A stretch of DNA of 64,000 bases from Desulfothermus okinawensis JCM 13304 (GTDB lineage Bacteria > Desulfobacterota > Desulfovibrionia > Desulfovibrionales > Desulfothermaceae). Location: NCBI GenBank assembly GCA_001311565.1, contig BBBM01000001.1:1-64000 (forward strand). The letters are read 5' to 3'. Both the position numbers and the translations under genes were made by a program. The notes beneath the pieces were generated by a model, which was not told the origin of the DNA, searched no databases, and saw nothing but the letters and a program-made list of their open reading frames with translations. Position 1 is the stretch's first letter, and each line of letters opens with the position of its first letter. Shown piece after piece: positions 33,627-44,889 of this stretch.

Positions 33627-34571
33627 CTAAATATTTTCCTTTCCAAAAAAACGCTGGTACTTTGACCAATTCTCCTCTTCATACTCTAGGTCGTTAACAA
33701 GGCCATTCACTATATTTAACTTGGCATCTATGTTGTCAGCAAAATGCACAATCAAGGCCTCCCTTGTCTTTGGCCTTTTAGGTGAACCAAACTCATACTC
33801 ACCATGGTGGGATAGTATAATATGCTTTAAGTGCATTATTAAGTCTTCGTTTAATCCCTTTATTTTCTTAATAAAAGGTTCTATCAACAAAACTGACATC
33901 ACTACATGCCCAAGCAACTGACCTCTATCAGTATAGTTAAAGATAACACTTCCCTTAAATTCCTCAATCTTTCCTATATCGTGAAGTACTGCTCCAACAA
34001 GTAAAATCTCTCTATCCACCTCTGGATATAGGCTAGATATTTCCAGACAGAGCTTACACACATTTAAAGTGTGTTCTAAAAGGCCTCCAATATATGCATG
34101 ATGCACTGTCTTTGCAGCAGGACAACTCATAAATCTATCTCTAATGTCTTTATCCTTTAATATCATCCCTATTAATCGACTCCATGGCCTGTATTTTAGA
34201 TTTTTAAAACACAATTCCTCCAACTCCATCATAAGCCTTTCTGGGGGCACTTTTGTGGTGGGTAAAAAAATCCTCTATACTTACTTTATTTTCTATTAAG
34301 ACCTTTAAGGACTGGACAATTATCTGGAGATTCTCCCTATAAGAATCAACAAATCCACTAATATAAACAAAAGTCTCTTCTTTTATCTCATCATATTGAG
34401 CACTTTGTGGATACCAAATTTTTGCAGGAATTCTCCCACTTTTGTCCTGGAGTTCCATATCCCAATAAGGACCATTTTTTGATGAGCCTGTCTTGCCTTG
34501 GTTACCACGAAGATATCATCAACCCTGTCGCCACATTTAAGTTCACTGATAAATTTCTTTTTAACTACCAT
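33627..34571 (-). CDS. OB-fold plus HD-domain phosphohydrolase, YhaM-like 3'-5' exoribonuclease (frameshifted as read)
   Basis: N-terminal OB fold (FISELKCGDRVDDIFVVTKA, GPYWDMELQDKSGRIPAKIW), then an HD domain with HHAYIGGLLEHTLNVCKLC, GAVLHDIGKIEEF, LKHIILSHHGEYEFG and the metal-binding HFADNIDAKL. This is the arrangement of YhaM/CBF1 exonucleases acting on RNA or single-stranded DNA. About 310 residues. Corrections near 34475 (one T too few) and 34266. The end may extend past 33627 (surplus T near 33647) toward the tmk start. The ATG at 34571 is preferred; TTG at 34583 is possible. Confidence 0.75.
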
Positions 34572-34675
34572 AATCCTTGCCAAATATAAGGTTGTTATTT
34601 ATCCTTTTCCCACATGTTACTCTTGTTAAAAACACACTAACCCAAAATGTAACCAAAATACAAAACAAGGTAAAG

Positions 34676-35433
34676 ATGGAAATTGTTATAACCAATGACG
34701 ATGGAATCTGGTCAGTTGGATTAAGGGCATTGTACAAAAGTTTAAGGGAAGCAGGTCATGATGTTAAAGTAATAGCACCCCTAACTGAACAATCAGCAGT
34801 GGGCCATGCTGTGACCCTTGCAACGCCCATTAGAATCAAACAGGTGAAAAATGAAAACTTTGAAGGAATAGGGGTTTTTGGAACACCTGTGGATTGTGTT
34901 AAACTTGGACTCACAAAGATCTTAAAAAAATCCTCCTGATTTGTTAATATCTGGAATAAATAATGGCGCCAATGTAGGGGTGGATATTTTATATTCTGGA
35001 ACAGTTGCAGCTGCAACAGAAGCAGCCCTTGCTGGTGTCAGTGCTCTTGCTGTGTCAATAGACAACTTTTCACCTGAGGATCTTAGCGACCAGGCACAAT
35101 TTGTTGCAAAATTAATAGAAAAAAATAGAATGGGATAGATTTAAGAACCGGGTATTAAATCTAAATTTCCCGGATGTACCCCTAAAAAAAAGTAAGGGGA
35201 ATAAAGGTTTGTGCCCAGACACAGGCAGTGTATAGGGATTGGTATGAAGAAAGACAAGATCCCAGGGGAAAACCCTATTTCTGGCTCTGTGGATATATCC
35301 CAGAAGACAGATCTCTCCTGATTCAGACAGGGCGAATTTGACCAAGGGATATATAACCTTAACCCCCCTTCACTTTGACTTTACAGACAAAGAGCTATTA
35401 AATAGCCTGAAAAACAACATAGTGGTGCTGTAA
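34676..35433 (+). CDS. surE: 5'-nucleotidase SurE (frameshifted as read)
   Basis: Nucleoside 5'-monophosphatase of stationary-phase survival. Seen: [71 protein letters not shown]. Corrections near 34925, 35121, 35187 and a missing G near 35321. After the last the C terminus is [18 protein letters not shown] as in the family. About 250 residues. The Asp-Asp pair and the Ser and Asn metal ligands are present. Confidence 0.9.
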
Positions 35434-35548
35434 CTTTAGAAAATTATAGCTTAAAAAGTAAACTCCATGAACTAATGAGGACTAAAGAAGTAACATTAAA
35501 CATACAGACCTAAACTCTGAATTCCCATATTCTACCTATAATTTGGAG

Positions 35549-35578
35549 TTGACACTATTTTCTCTGTTTTCTTAAACT
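35549..35578 (+). promoter_or_regulatory. Likely sigma-70-type promoter of the transporter gene
   Basis: TTGACA at 35549-35554, 18-base spacer, TAAACT at 35573-35578, then 55 bases to the transporter start, which has aagggagg upstream. Confidence 0.45.
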
Positions 35579-35633
35579 ATGGGCAAATTGAAGGCAACCA
35601 TTTGAATATTTTTAAAAAGGGAGGAAGGACAAA

Positions 35634-37117
35634 ATGGCAGAAAGAGAACAATGGGGTACACGGCTTGGTTTTGTAGTTGCAGCTGTAGGTTCTGCAATAG
35701 GGCTAGGGAACATCTGGCGTTTCCCTTACATGGCCTATGACAATGGAGGTGGAGCATTTCTAATTCCCTACTTCTTTGCAATGTTAACTGCAGGTATCCC
35801 CATTATTATTCTGGAATTTGCATTGGGACACAAGTATAAAGGATCAGCTCCAATGTCCTTTGCAAAGGCAAAGGAAAAATGGGAGTGGCTTGGATGGTGG
35901 CAGGTTTTTATTTCATTTATAATCTCCATCTATTATGTTGTGGTCATTGCATGGGCATTAAATTACACATTACTTGCCTTTAATTTAGGATGGGGTCAGG
36001 ACACAAAAGGATTCTTCTTTAGTAAATTCCTTCACCTCTCATCCAGTCCAATGCAGTGGGGAAACATTGTGTGGCCAATATTTATATCAACTCTTGTGAT
36101 CTGGTTAATTACCTGGTTGATATTGTTTAGTGGAGTAAAAAAAAGGAATTGAATTTTCCAATAAGATTTTTATGCCACTGCTTTTTATCTTATTACTAAT
36201 CATGTTGGGTCGGGCAGTTACATTAAAAGGGGCATCAGAAGGACTCCAGTGGCTATTTAGACCTGATTTTAGTGCAATATTAAACTACAAAGTCTGGACT
36301 GCAGCTTATGGTCAGATATTTTTCTCGCTTAGCATATGTTTTGGAATTATGATAACCTACGCAAGTTACTTGCCAGAAAAATCCGATATAAATAATAATG
36401 GAATGATCACCACTTTTGTAAATTGTGGCTTTAGCATCTTAGCAGGTATCATGATCTTTTCAGTACTTGGATATATGGCCCAAAAACAGGGTGTTAGCAT
36501 AAAAGATGTAGCTGGAGCAGGGGTTGGACTGGCGTTTGTGACAATACCAAAGGCAATTAGTTTATTGCCTGGTGCTAAGTTCTTTGGAACTCTATTTTTC
36601 TTAAGCTTAGTTTTTGCTGGTCTCTCTTCAATGATCTCAATAACTGAAACATGTGTTTCAGGTCTTATGGACAAGTTTAAATGGGATCGCAAACCAACTA
36701 CATCTTTATTTTGTGTAGTAGGCTTTTTATTAAGCCTTATTTTTACAACTCAGGGCGGCTTACTTATATTGGATATAGTAGATCACTTTATCAATAATTT
36801 TGGAATTGTATTTGCTGGCCTGGTAGAAGTCCTCTTGCTCTCCTGGTTTTTCAAACTGGATTCATTACGTGAACATGCAAATTCCCTTTCAGACTTCTCT
36901 GTGGGTAAGTGGTGGAACTTTTGTTTAAAGATCCTCACTCCAATAGTTTTAGGTTATATGGCTATTGGTAATCTTATTGGCGATATCAAGAAACCTTACG
37001 GGGGTTATCCAACTAGTGCAATATTAATCTTTGGATGGGCAATAGTTATTGGAATTATAATCCTCAGCTTTATCATGCAAATGGGACGCAGCTTTAATAA
37101 TAATTATAAAAAAATAA
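35634..37117 (+). CDS. Sodium-dependent neurotransmitter-symporter family (NSS) amino-acid transporter (frameshifted as read)
   Basis: LeuT-fold Na+ symporter in the inner membrane. The first helix, AAVGSAIGLGNIWRFPYMAY, holds the Na+ and substrate site; FGIMITYASYLPEKSD and LFFLSLVFAGLSSMISITE are the helix 6 and 8 counterparts. About 490 residues and 11-12 membrane segments. Surplus A near 36140 breaks it. A 7-base A run near 37108 hides the natural stop at 37115-37117, as read running on to 37131. Coupled to a MetS-type small subunit, which in Corynebacterium MetPS is needed for methionine and alanine uptake. Confidence 0.88.
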
Positions 37118-37132
37118 AAAGGAGCAGGTAAT

Positions 37133-37251
37133 ATGAGCACTGGATCAATTTTAATGATGATTTTTGGAATTGCAGTAACATGGGGGGAGCAATAACCTGT
37201 ATTGGAATCGCCTTGAAAAAAAAGAGATCTATAACTAATAAAGTAATATAA
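37133..37251 (+). CDS. metS: MetS family NSS transporter small subunit (frameshifted as read)
   Basis: A 39-residue single-pass membrane peptide, MSTGSILMMIFGIAVTWGG then AITCIGIALKKK. The shape and the TWGG turn match MetS-like small subunits that always follow an NSS transporter. The G run near 37182-37187 reads 6 where 7 are needed. aaggag sits 8 bases before the ATG. Confidence 0.72.
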
Positions 37252-37253
37252 AA

Positions 37254-37272
37254 AGGGGCTAAATGCCCCCTT
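37254..37272. terminator. Hairpin between metS and thrC ends
   Basis: aggggc (37254-37259) and gccccc form a GC stem around TAAAT, flanked by AAA and TTT, with a short C/T-rich tail. It lies between two convergent genes and could terminate either. Confidence 0.5.
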
Positions 37273-37314
37273 TCTCCCCTTTATAAAATTTATCTGTTAA
37301 ATTTATAACTAATA

Positions 37315-38763
37315 TTACTTTTTCGTCTGAAGTCCTAAATGACTTACTATATTGTCAACAGCTTTTTTTATAAAATTCTTTCCTGGATAAGGAATCCTTT
37401 TCTGCAATATCCAAAACCAAGCTAGGAAAATTTTTTTAACTCATCCTTTGGAGAAATTTCATATTCTGTAGGGAAATTATCCTCAAAATACATTTGCTGA
37501 AATTTGAGAAATTTCAATGAATGAGCAGTTGCATCTAATATGCAAATTTCATCTTTATCAATTATCTTTTGTTCCTTTGCCTGTAACATACCTGCAAAAC
37601 ATTCACCACCCTGGGTACATGCTATGTGGCCATTTTTATTTACAGTTAACATGCCTTCAATTATCTGTTGCTCTTCCACCTGTACCACATTAAATATACC
37701 ACCACCGCCTATGGACTCATATTTGGAAACGAGTTCCTTAACCCTTGGAAAGGAAACAGGATTTCCTATCATAGCAGCCTGGGCAACAGATGGTCTAACT
37801 GATACAGGCTCGTATTTTCTCCTATCTTCATCCATTGCATAGAACCTGTAAACAGGATCGGCATGGGATGATTGTACCCCCACAACTTTGGGCAAGGTAT
37901 CTATTATTTCGAGCTCATATAACTTTATGAAACCAGATATAATGGCTGCAATATTTCCTGCATTTCCAATTGGAACAAAGATAACTTTGCCAGATAAATC
38001 CCAATCAAACCACTGAGCTATTTCAAAGGAATAGGATTCCTGCCCTAAAATTCGCCAGCTATTCTTTGAATTTAGAAGTGCAACGTTGTAATTATCAGCC
38101 AGATATTCCACAACCTTCATACAGTCATCAAATACCCCTGGCAATTCCAGCACTGTGGCTCCACTTCCCAGGGGTTGAGCAAGCTGCTCAGGGGTTACTT
38201 TTCCATGGGGAAGCAGAACAACGCTTTTTATTGGATCTCCAACATATGCGCCATACATGGCTGCAGAAGCCGATGTATCACCTGTTGAGGCACAGATGGC
38301 AAGGATGTTTTTATAACTTTTTTTTTCTAATCAGATATTTAAGATAACTAAAGGCACAGGCCATGCCTCTATCTTTAAAGGAAGCACTGGGATTTTGTCC
38401 TTCATTTTTATAGGCAAAATTAATTCCCAAATATCGTTTAAAATTCTCAGAAGCAAAGACAATGGGAGTATTTCCTTCACCAAGATATACTATATCCCCT
38501 TGCTCCAAAATTGGTGCCATTAATTCAAAAAATCGAAAGATCCCTCTTAGCTGATAGATCTTGGTCTTTGCCCTTTCATCAAAAATTTCTCTCCACCTTT
38601 CTCCTGAAATCTTCTTTAGCTCATTGAACTTTTTGTCCTTTAAGAGAAAAACCCCCTTGCAATTTGGGCATGTGTACAGGAGCTCATCACTATCAAACCT
38701 GGAGCCACACACCTGACACACATATTCTAGATCTCCCCTGTACTCAGGATAACTCCCAGACAT
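37315..38763 (-). CDS. thrC: Threonine synthase (frameshifted as read)
   Basis: PLP enzyme making threonine from O-phosphohomoserine. It carries an N-terminal zinc-ribbon-like segment (YVCQVCGSRFDSDELLYTCP then NC). The PLP lysine is in NPSASFKDRGMACA, with AICASTGDTSASAAMY and FVPIGNAGNIAAIISGF for the phosphate site. Corrections: 9-base T run near 38318, and T runs near 37431 and 37366 at the C terminus, extending the gene to 37315. About 480 residues. aggggag upstream. Confidence 0.9.
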
Positions 38764-38781
38764 AACTAAACTCCCCTGACC

Positions 38782-40078
38782 TTATTTTTCATTTCTCTTG
38801 TCTATAACCCTTATAGCCTTTCCCTCACTCCTTGGCAGACTCTTGTGTTCAACCAACTCTACCTTGGGGGTAATAAGAATTTCTTCCTTTAGCCTTCTGG
38901 CTATCTTATTTTGAAGCTTTTTGAGCTCCCTCATATCCTCAACAAAGTATTCGTCCTTTATCTCCACTTGCACCCTCATCTGGTCAATATATCCCTCTTT
39001 TTCCAAAATTATAAGGTAATTTTGTCCCACTTCAGGGATGGACATAAGCACTTTTTCAACCTGCATTGGATAGATATTAACTCCCTTTAATATAATCATA
39101 TCTCTGAACGACCTGTAATCCTAGCTATCCTCTTATGTACCCTGCCACATGGACATTCACCTGGAATAATGGCAGTTAAATCCTTGGTCCTGTATCTAAT
39201 AAGGGGCATACCCTCCCTAGTAAGTGTTGTTAGCACAAGCTCTCCCACTTCTCCATCTTCTACAGGCTCCAAGGTCTCTGGATCAACTATTTCCAGTAGA
39301 TAAGCATCCTCCCACAGGTGCATACCATTTTGTTCAGTACATTCAAATGCCACCCCAGGGCCATTCATCTCTGAGAGTCCATAGGAATTATATGCCTTTA
39401 CCCCATATATTTCCTCTATTCTCCTACGAACCTCTTCTGTATGTGGTTCTGCTCCTATTAAGGCAATTTTTAAATGCAGAGACTTTGGGTCAACCTCTAA
39501 TTCATCAAAAACAGTTGCCAGGTGAAGGGCATAAGACGGAATGATGTGAATTGCCGTTACCCTGAAATCCTTTAGGAGTTTTATCTGCCGCTTTGAATTA
39601 CCAGCCTGCAGGGATGGTCAAGCAACCCAGTCTTTCAGCGCCATAGTGAATACCTAGCCCACCAGTAAAAAGCCCATAACCACTGAGATTTTGGAAAATA
39701 TCCCATGGTCTTATACCTACCATATACATACATCTGGCCATTAAATCTGCCCAAGTATCTAAGTCCTTCCTTGTATACAGTACTGCTGTTGGAGTTCCAG
39801 TTGTACCAGATGATACGTGGAGTCTAACCATTTTAGCAACTGACTCAGTTAAGAGCCCCACAGGATAGTTATTCCTTAAATCGTCTTTTGTGGTAAATGG
39901 AAGACTTTTTATATCATCTATTGATTTTATATCCTCGGGTTCAATGCCGCTTAAGCGATCCCAGTAAAAAAAGTCCTTTCTTTGCTTGCCTAATGGTGTG
40001 TTTAAGCCTTTGTAATTGAAGCTGTGTTAGCTCATCTCTGGACATCACTTCTTCTTTATGTAAATACTCTTGCACCAT
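38782..40078 (-). CDS. paaK: Phenylacetate--CoA ligase (frameshifted as read)
   Basis: Adenylate-forming acid-CoA ligase. Seen: [20 protein letters not shown] (AMP loop), [18 protein letters not shown], the [17 protein letters not shown] hinge region and a C-terminal AMP-binding domain with [19 protein letters not shown]. Breaks: surplus A near 39966, two bases missing near 39609 (PAGAGNSKRQ expected), and a missing G near 39112. About 433 residues. In anaerobes such ligases often activate arylacetates from amino-acid breakdown; the real substrate here is unknown. Confidence 0.87.
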
Positions 40079-40096
40079 AATCTTACTCCTAAAAAT

Positions 40097-41487
40097 CTAC
40101 TCTTCCCTTATTTCAAGCTCTTCAAAGGCAGTACAATTGGATAAAAATGCAAGTTCCAAGCTGCCTATTGGACCATTTCTCTGCTTCCCAATGATTATTT
40201 CTGCTATCCCTTTCTTGGGATTGTCTTCCTTTTTGTTGTACACCTCATCCCTGTATAAAAATATTATCACGTCTGCGTCCTGTTCAATTGCCCCAGATTC
40301 CCTTAAATCTGATAGCATTGGCCTTTTGTCCTTCCTCTCTTCCACCTTCCTGTTTAACTGGGCAAGGGCGATTACTGGGACATCAACTTCCTTTGCAAGG
40401 GCCTTTAAATTTCTGGATATATATGAAATTTCCTGTTCCCTTGAGTCCCTTTTTTTGGGGAACATGCATAAGCTGTAAGTAATCAATAATAACCAGGCCT
40501 AGCCCCTTTTCACTTTTGAGTCTCCTGCACCTGGCTCTAAGCTCTAGGGGTTCCAATGCAGGCGTATCGTCTATGTATATGGGCGACTTTGAAAGCTCAT
40601 CAGCAGCAACATACAACCTGGCCCAATCCTCATCCTTTAAAAAAACCAGTTCGCATATTCTTTAAATCCACCTTGGCCCTGGCACACAGCATACGCATCA
40701 TAAGTTGTTCCATGGACATCTCAAGGGAAAAAATGGCAGTTGGGACATTGTGTTCACATGCAGCCGCATTCCTATATTCAGTCCAAAGGCTGTCTTACCC
40801 ATGCTGGGCCTCCCTGCTATGATAATGAGATCAGTGCGCTGCAGGCCTGCAGTTAATTCGTCCAGTTTTTTTATAACCAGTTGGGACCCCAGTTATGAGT
40901 TCCTTTCTCTCAAACCTGGCAGTTAGTTGCTCAAAAATTTCATCAACAAGCTGTTTACTGGATTTAAATCTAGGGAGCACCCTGGCTTCTGATATCTGAA
41001 ATATGGATTGTTCTGCTTCATCTAACAGGGTGTCTGTGTCCTCATCAAACTCATACGCCAGATTAATTATTCTTGCCCCACCAGTTATAAGTTCCCTTTT
41101 TATTGCCTTTTCTCTAACTATTTCAGCATAATGTATAGCACTTGCAGATGGGATTATCTGGTCACTAAGGCTGGCAAGGTACACAACACCCCCAACCTCT
41201 TCCAGTTTACCTGCCTTTTCCAGGGCTTCTTTTACTGTAATTAGATCTATTGGAGAATTTCTTGAATATAATTCTAAAAAGGTATGAAAAATAACCCTAT
41301 GGGCCGGGCTGTAAAAATCTTCAGGCTTTAAAACTTCTAATATGGAATGGAAGATTGAATTATCTATCAAAACCCCCCCAATACTGCTTGTTCAGCTTCT
41401 AAATTATGGGGGGGGACCTTTTTTTATGAGCTCTGACAGGACCTTCTCAGGAGAGGAGACAAAAGGCCTTCTCTCATAATTACTCAC
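40097..41487 (-). CDS. dnaB: Replicative DNA helicase DnaB (frameshifted as read)
   Basis: Hexameric replication-fork helicase; essential. N-terminal [20 protein letters not shown], linker [20 protein letters not shown], Walker [33 protein letters not shown], Walker [14 protein letters not shown], and [20 protein letters not shown] with VIALAQLNR. Seven breaks: A run near 41423, G run near 41373 (one short), T run near 40870, missing A near 40785, A/T runs near 40645 and 40452. GTG start at 41487 overlaps rplI by 8 bases. About 464 residues. Confidence 0.93.
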
Positions 41488-41961
41488 CTTGGTTTGCCTG
41501 TTCATCACCTTCTTCCTGGTACCTCACCACAGACACATTTAAGGTGGCCACTACACCAGGATAGAGCTTCACAGGAACCTGATAATCACCCAACGACCTG
41601 ATGGGTTTGTCTAATTCCACTTTCTTTCTATCGATTTCAAACCCTCTTTTTCTCAGTTCATCTACAATATTCGAGGAAGTAACAGATCCATAAAGTTTGT
41701 CACCTTCACCTACTCGTACAAAAATCTCGATTTTTTTCACTTTCCAATTTAGCGGCCAACTCCTTAGCCTGAAATCTCACAGCATTGAGTTTTTCTTCTA
41801 ATTTCTTCTTCTCATGCTCAAAAACTTTTAGATTAGATGGGGTTGCCAGCATGGCCAGCTTTTTTTGGCAAAAGATAATTCCTGGCATACCCAGGTTTAA
41901 CATCCACCACATCCCCAAGTTTGCCTAATTTTTCTATATCTGTCCTAAGTATAACCCTCAT
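41480..41961 (-). CDS. rplI: 50S ribosomal protein L9 (frameshifted as read)
   Basis: Begins [20 protein letters not shown] with the L9 signature [20 protein letters not shown], then the long central helix ([20 protein letters not shown]) and the C-terminal domain with [15 protein letters not shown]. Two surplus bases near 41867 and 41731 break it. About 160 residues. Part of the classical rpsF-rpsR-rplI-dnaB operon. Confidence 0.94.
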
Positions 41962-41963
41962 CC

Positions 41964-42224
41964 CTATACTCCTTTAATTTTCTTATTCACTTCCACACTG
42001 TGAATGGTGGTGTAGTACATAAGGGCCATCTGTCTTGCCTTTTTGATTTCTCTTGTCAACTTCCTCTGGTGTTTTGCACATGTGCCAGTAATCCTTCTGC
42101 CAATTATCTTTCCCCTCTCGGTCACAAAATCTTTTAATATATCAGCCTTTTATAGTCCAAAGGCAGATTTTTATCTGCACAGAAGCGACAAAATTTTTTT
42201 ACGGGGTGTAAATTTAAATGCCAT
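41964..42224 (-). CDS. rpsR: 30S ribosomal protein S18 (frameshifted as read)
   Basis: Repaired: [20 protein letters not shown], then [20 protein letters not shown] and [20 protein letters not shown]. It keeps the CxxC and third Cys of the zinc-binding C+ form. Corrections: T run near 42195 (one base less) and a 4-base A run near 42151 (one more). About 86 residues. A broken rpsR would be lethal, so these are almost certainly read errors. Confidence 0.93.
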
Positions 42225-42226
42225 AA

Positions 42227-42544
42227 CTAGTCCTCCTCTATCTCAAATTTGTCCTCTAGTTTAACTGTGAGAAATTTAAACACATCTTCATTTAACCTTA
42301 ATTTTCTCTCCACTTCCTGGATTGCATTGCCAGGCACCCCGTACTCAATGCGCACATAGTGCCCTCTCGTATGTTTATTAACTGGGTATGCCAACTCTTT
42401 AATTCCCCAATCATCGGTTATGAGCAGTTTACCTTTGTATTCCTGCTCTACTACATTTGTTAAATCCTCAAGCACTTCTTGACGTTCAGAATTGGACATG
42501 TCAGGATTAAACAAAATCAAGGTTTCATACTTTCTAAGTTTCAT
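42227..42544 (-). CDS. rpsF: 30S ribosomal protein S6
   Basis: Intact 105-residue S6: KYETLILFNPDMSNSERQEV, DDWGIKELAYPVNKHTRGHY, acidic C terminus FEIEED. First gene of the ribosomal-dnaB operon, with aggaggtgttatg-type ribosome site. Confidence 0.96.
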   Translation of the reverse strand: MKLRKYETLILFNPDMSNSERQEVLEDLTNVVEQEYKGKLLITDDWGIKELAYPVNKHTRGHYVRIEYGVPGNAIQEVERKLRLNEDVFKFLTVKLEDKFEIEED

Positions 42545-42663
42545 AACACCTCCTTTTGGTCTTTTGGTCCTCTGAATCTAAATTCAGAGAACAAGGCATC
42601 TGTTTTTGTGAAGATTTGAAGCTTATAAATATAAAAAAAAACATGTCAAGGATAAACAACATA

Positions 42664-44874
42664 TTAAATTTTCCTCATCTCTTCAATTAGGTTATTTAAT
42701 TCCTGTGCAAGTTCATTTAAATCAGTAATAGCCTCCACAGACTGATTCATGGTCTCTCTTATTTCCTGAGATATTACATTTACCTCTTCTGTTGACCTTG
42801 AAATCTGTTCAGTGGTTGCAGATTGTTCTTCTGCTGCAGTGGCTATATTTCTTATCTGGTCAGAAGTCCTATTTGCAAGCTCAAGCATCTTATTTAGGAC
42901 TGCTTCAGCAGTTTTCGACAGTTTCATATTTTCCTCAATCGCTTCATTAACTGCCTTGGTGGATTGCATATTTACTTTGCTTGTCTGCTGAATCCTTTCT
43001 ATAAATTCTCCAACTTCCGTGGTAGCTACCATTGTTTTTTCAGCAAGTTTTCTCACCTCATCTGCCACTACCGCAAAACCCCTTCCTGCTTCCCCTGCCT
43101 AGCTGCCTCTATTGCTGCATTTAGTGCCAGGAGATTTGTCTGGTCTGCTATATCTGATATAGTATTCATGATCTCACCAATACCCTGGGCATGGTCTTCC
43201 ATTTCCTTCATGTCTGAAAGCAGCTGTCTGGCCTTTTCCTGGACATTTTTCATAAGTTCAAAGGAGTTATTAACTGCCTTGCTACCTTCCTCAGTCATAT
43301 TTTTTTGTATCTTCAGCGTCCTCCGCAGTATGCTGGGCATTTTTTTGAAACTTCTAACACAGTAGAATTCATTTCCTCCATTGCAGTTGCTATCTCTGCT
43401 GTTTTAGATCCCTGATCATCTACACTTCGACTCACCTCTTCTACTTGCGCAGCCAACTCTGAAGAAGCAGAGGCCAGGTTAGAAGAAATATCAATGGCCC
43501 TGTTAATTGCGTCCTGCAATTTTTTTATAGATATTTCTAATTTCTGTGAGGTCATAGACAACTTCTGTAGCACCTACCACATTGCCATCTAAGCCAATTA
43601 TTGGAAGTCCAGTTACATCTAAATGTTTTATTTCTCCATTTATGTTGGCTTCCACCTCCTTTGTAATGGGTTCCCTGCTAGACATGGTCTTTTTGCAAAC
43701 ACACTCTTCTGTACGACATATTTGTGTATTTAAATGATTCCAACATTTACTACCCATAAGTTCCTTAAAACTACTTCCCAACATTCTCTGTACTGCTAAG
43801 TTTACATACTTTATATTAAATTCCCCATCAAAGTTTGCTATACCAACAGGAAGACTATTTATCAGCGTCTCAAATGTATCAGCTATCTTATTTGCACCTC
43901 GAATCAAATCCTTAAATCCCCCAGACAGAGTTGAAGCATCTGCCCTATAGTCCAGTTGACCATGGGATATCTCATAAACAGCCTTATTAAATTGAGAAAT
44001 TATGTTCTGGGTGCAAATTGCCACCTGATTCAACGCCTCAATTACCTGCCCCACTTCATCCTTATTATGGACTTCCAGGGTCTTATCAAAGTCACCACCA
44101 GCCATGTCCCTTGCAAAATCAACCATTCTCAGTAGAGGTTTTTTTAAGGGATGTGTTTAATATAAGCCACATTACAAGAATACCTAGCACAAGGGATATA
44201 AGTCCCACAATTATGGCTGAGTAAATATTTTCTCTCATTGTTTTGTCAAGGTTAGTTTTTCCATTATCTATTATGGACAAGATATCTTTCTGGTTCTTTT
44301 GGATTATTTTGTTCATGTTACCCTTGGACATCTTAAGATACAAAAGACCAAAAAAAATCACCAACCTTCCAATGGGGATTAAACCTGGCCATGTCCTCGT
44401 CTACAAAAATAGGTTTGTAAAGGTGTAGATAATCTTTGTCTTGTTTAACAACAACAGATCTTTTAGATATTGATTTTTTTCAAGGCTTTAACATCCAATT
44501 TTTTTTCCCACCCTATTATCCACAGAAGAAAGTACAACTTTTCCATTCTTGTTGAAAAAAAGAAAATTCATCGATCCCCTTTAGCCCTCCAATTTGTTTG
44601 GCCACAATTTCGAATTTTTTTCTCTTCCCCTGGTAGTAGGGAATCACCTGCTGCGATTTCTGCCAACTCCAAGATTCCAATACCCTGGGATTTCCCTATT
44701 TCAATAAAATTTTTAGATATCCTATCTTCCATATTGTGAAGGGAATTTGCAAGGTCTTTAAAAATAAGGTTAAATCCCCTTTGTGTCAGTTTAACAGATG
44801 AGATAGCACCAGACAGTGCAACAAAAAAATACTATTAAAATTACTGCCCCAAAGATTTTATTAGATAAAGACAT
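42664..44874 (-). CDS. Methyl-accepting chemotaxis protein with cysteine-rich PAS domain (frameshifted as read)
   Basis: Transmembrane chemoreceptor of about 735 residues. Order: first membrane segment ([20 protein letters not shown]), periplasmic domain, second membrane segment ([20 protein letters not shown]), HAMP, PAS, then signalling helices with the hairpin tip [20 protein letters not shown] then [18 protein letters not shown]. The PAS region contains four cysteines spaced C-x8-C-x4-C-x-C ([20 protein letters not shown]). About ten run corrections and one missing G near 43098. The E/Q methylation-type segments suggest CheR (60542) acts on it. Confidence 0.87.
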
Positions 44875-44889
44875 TTCATACCTCCCTTA

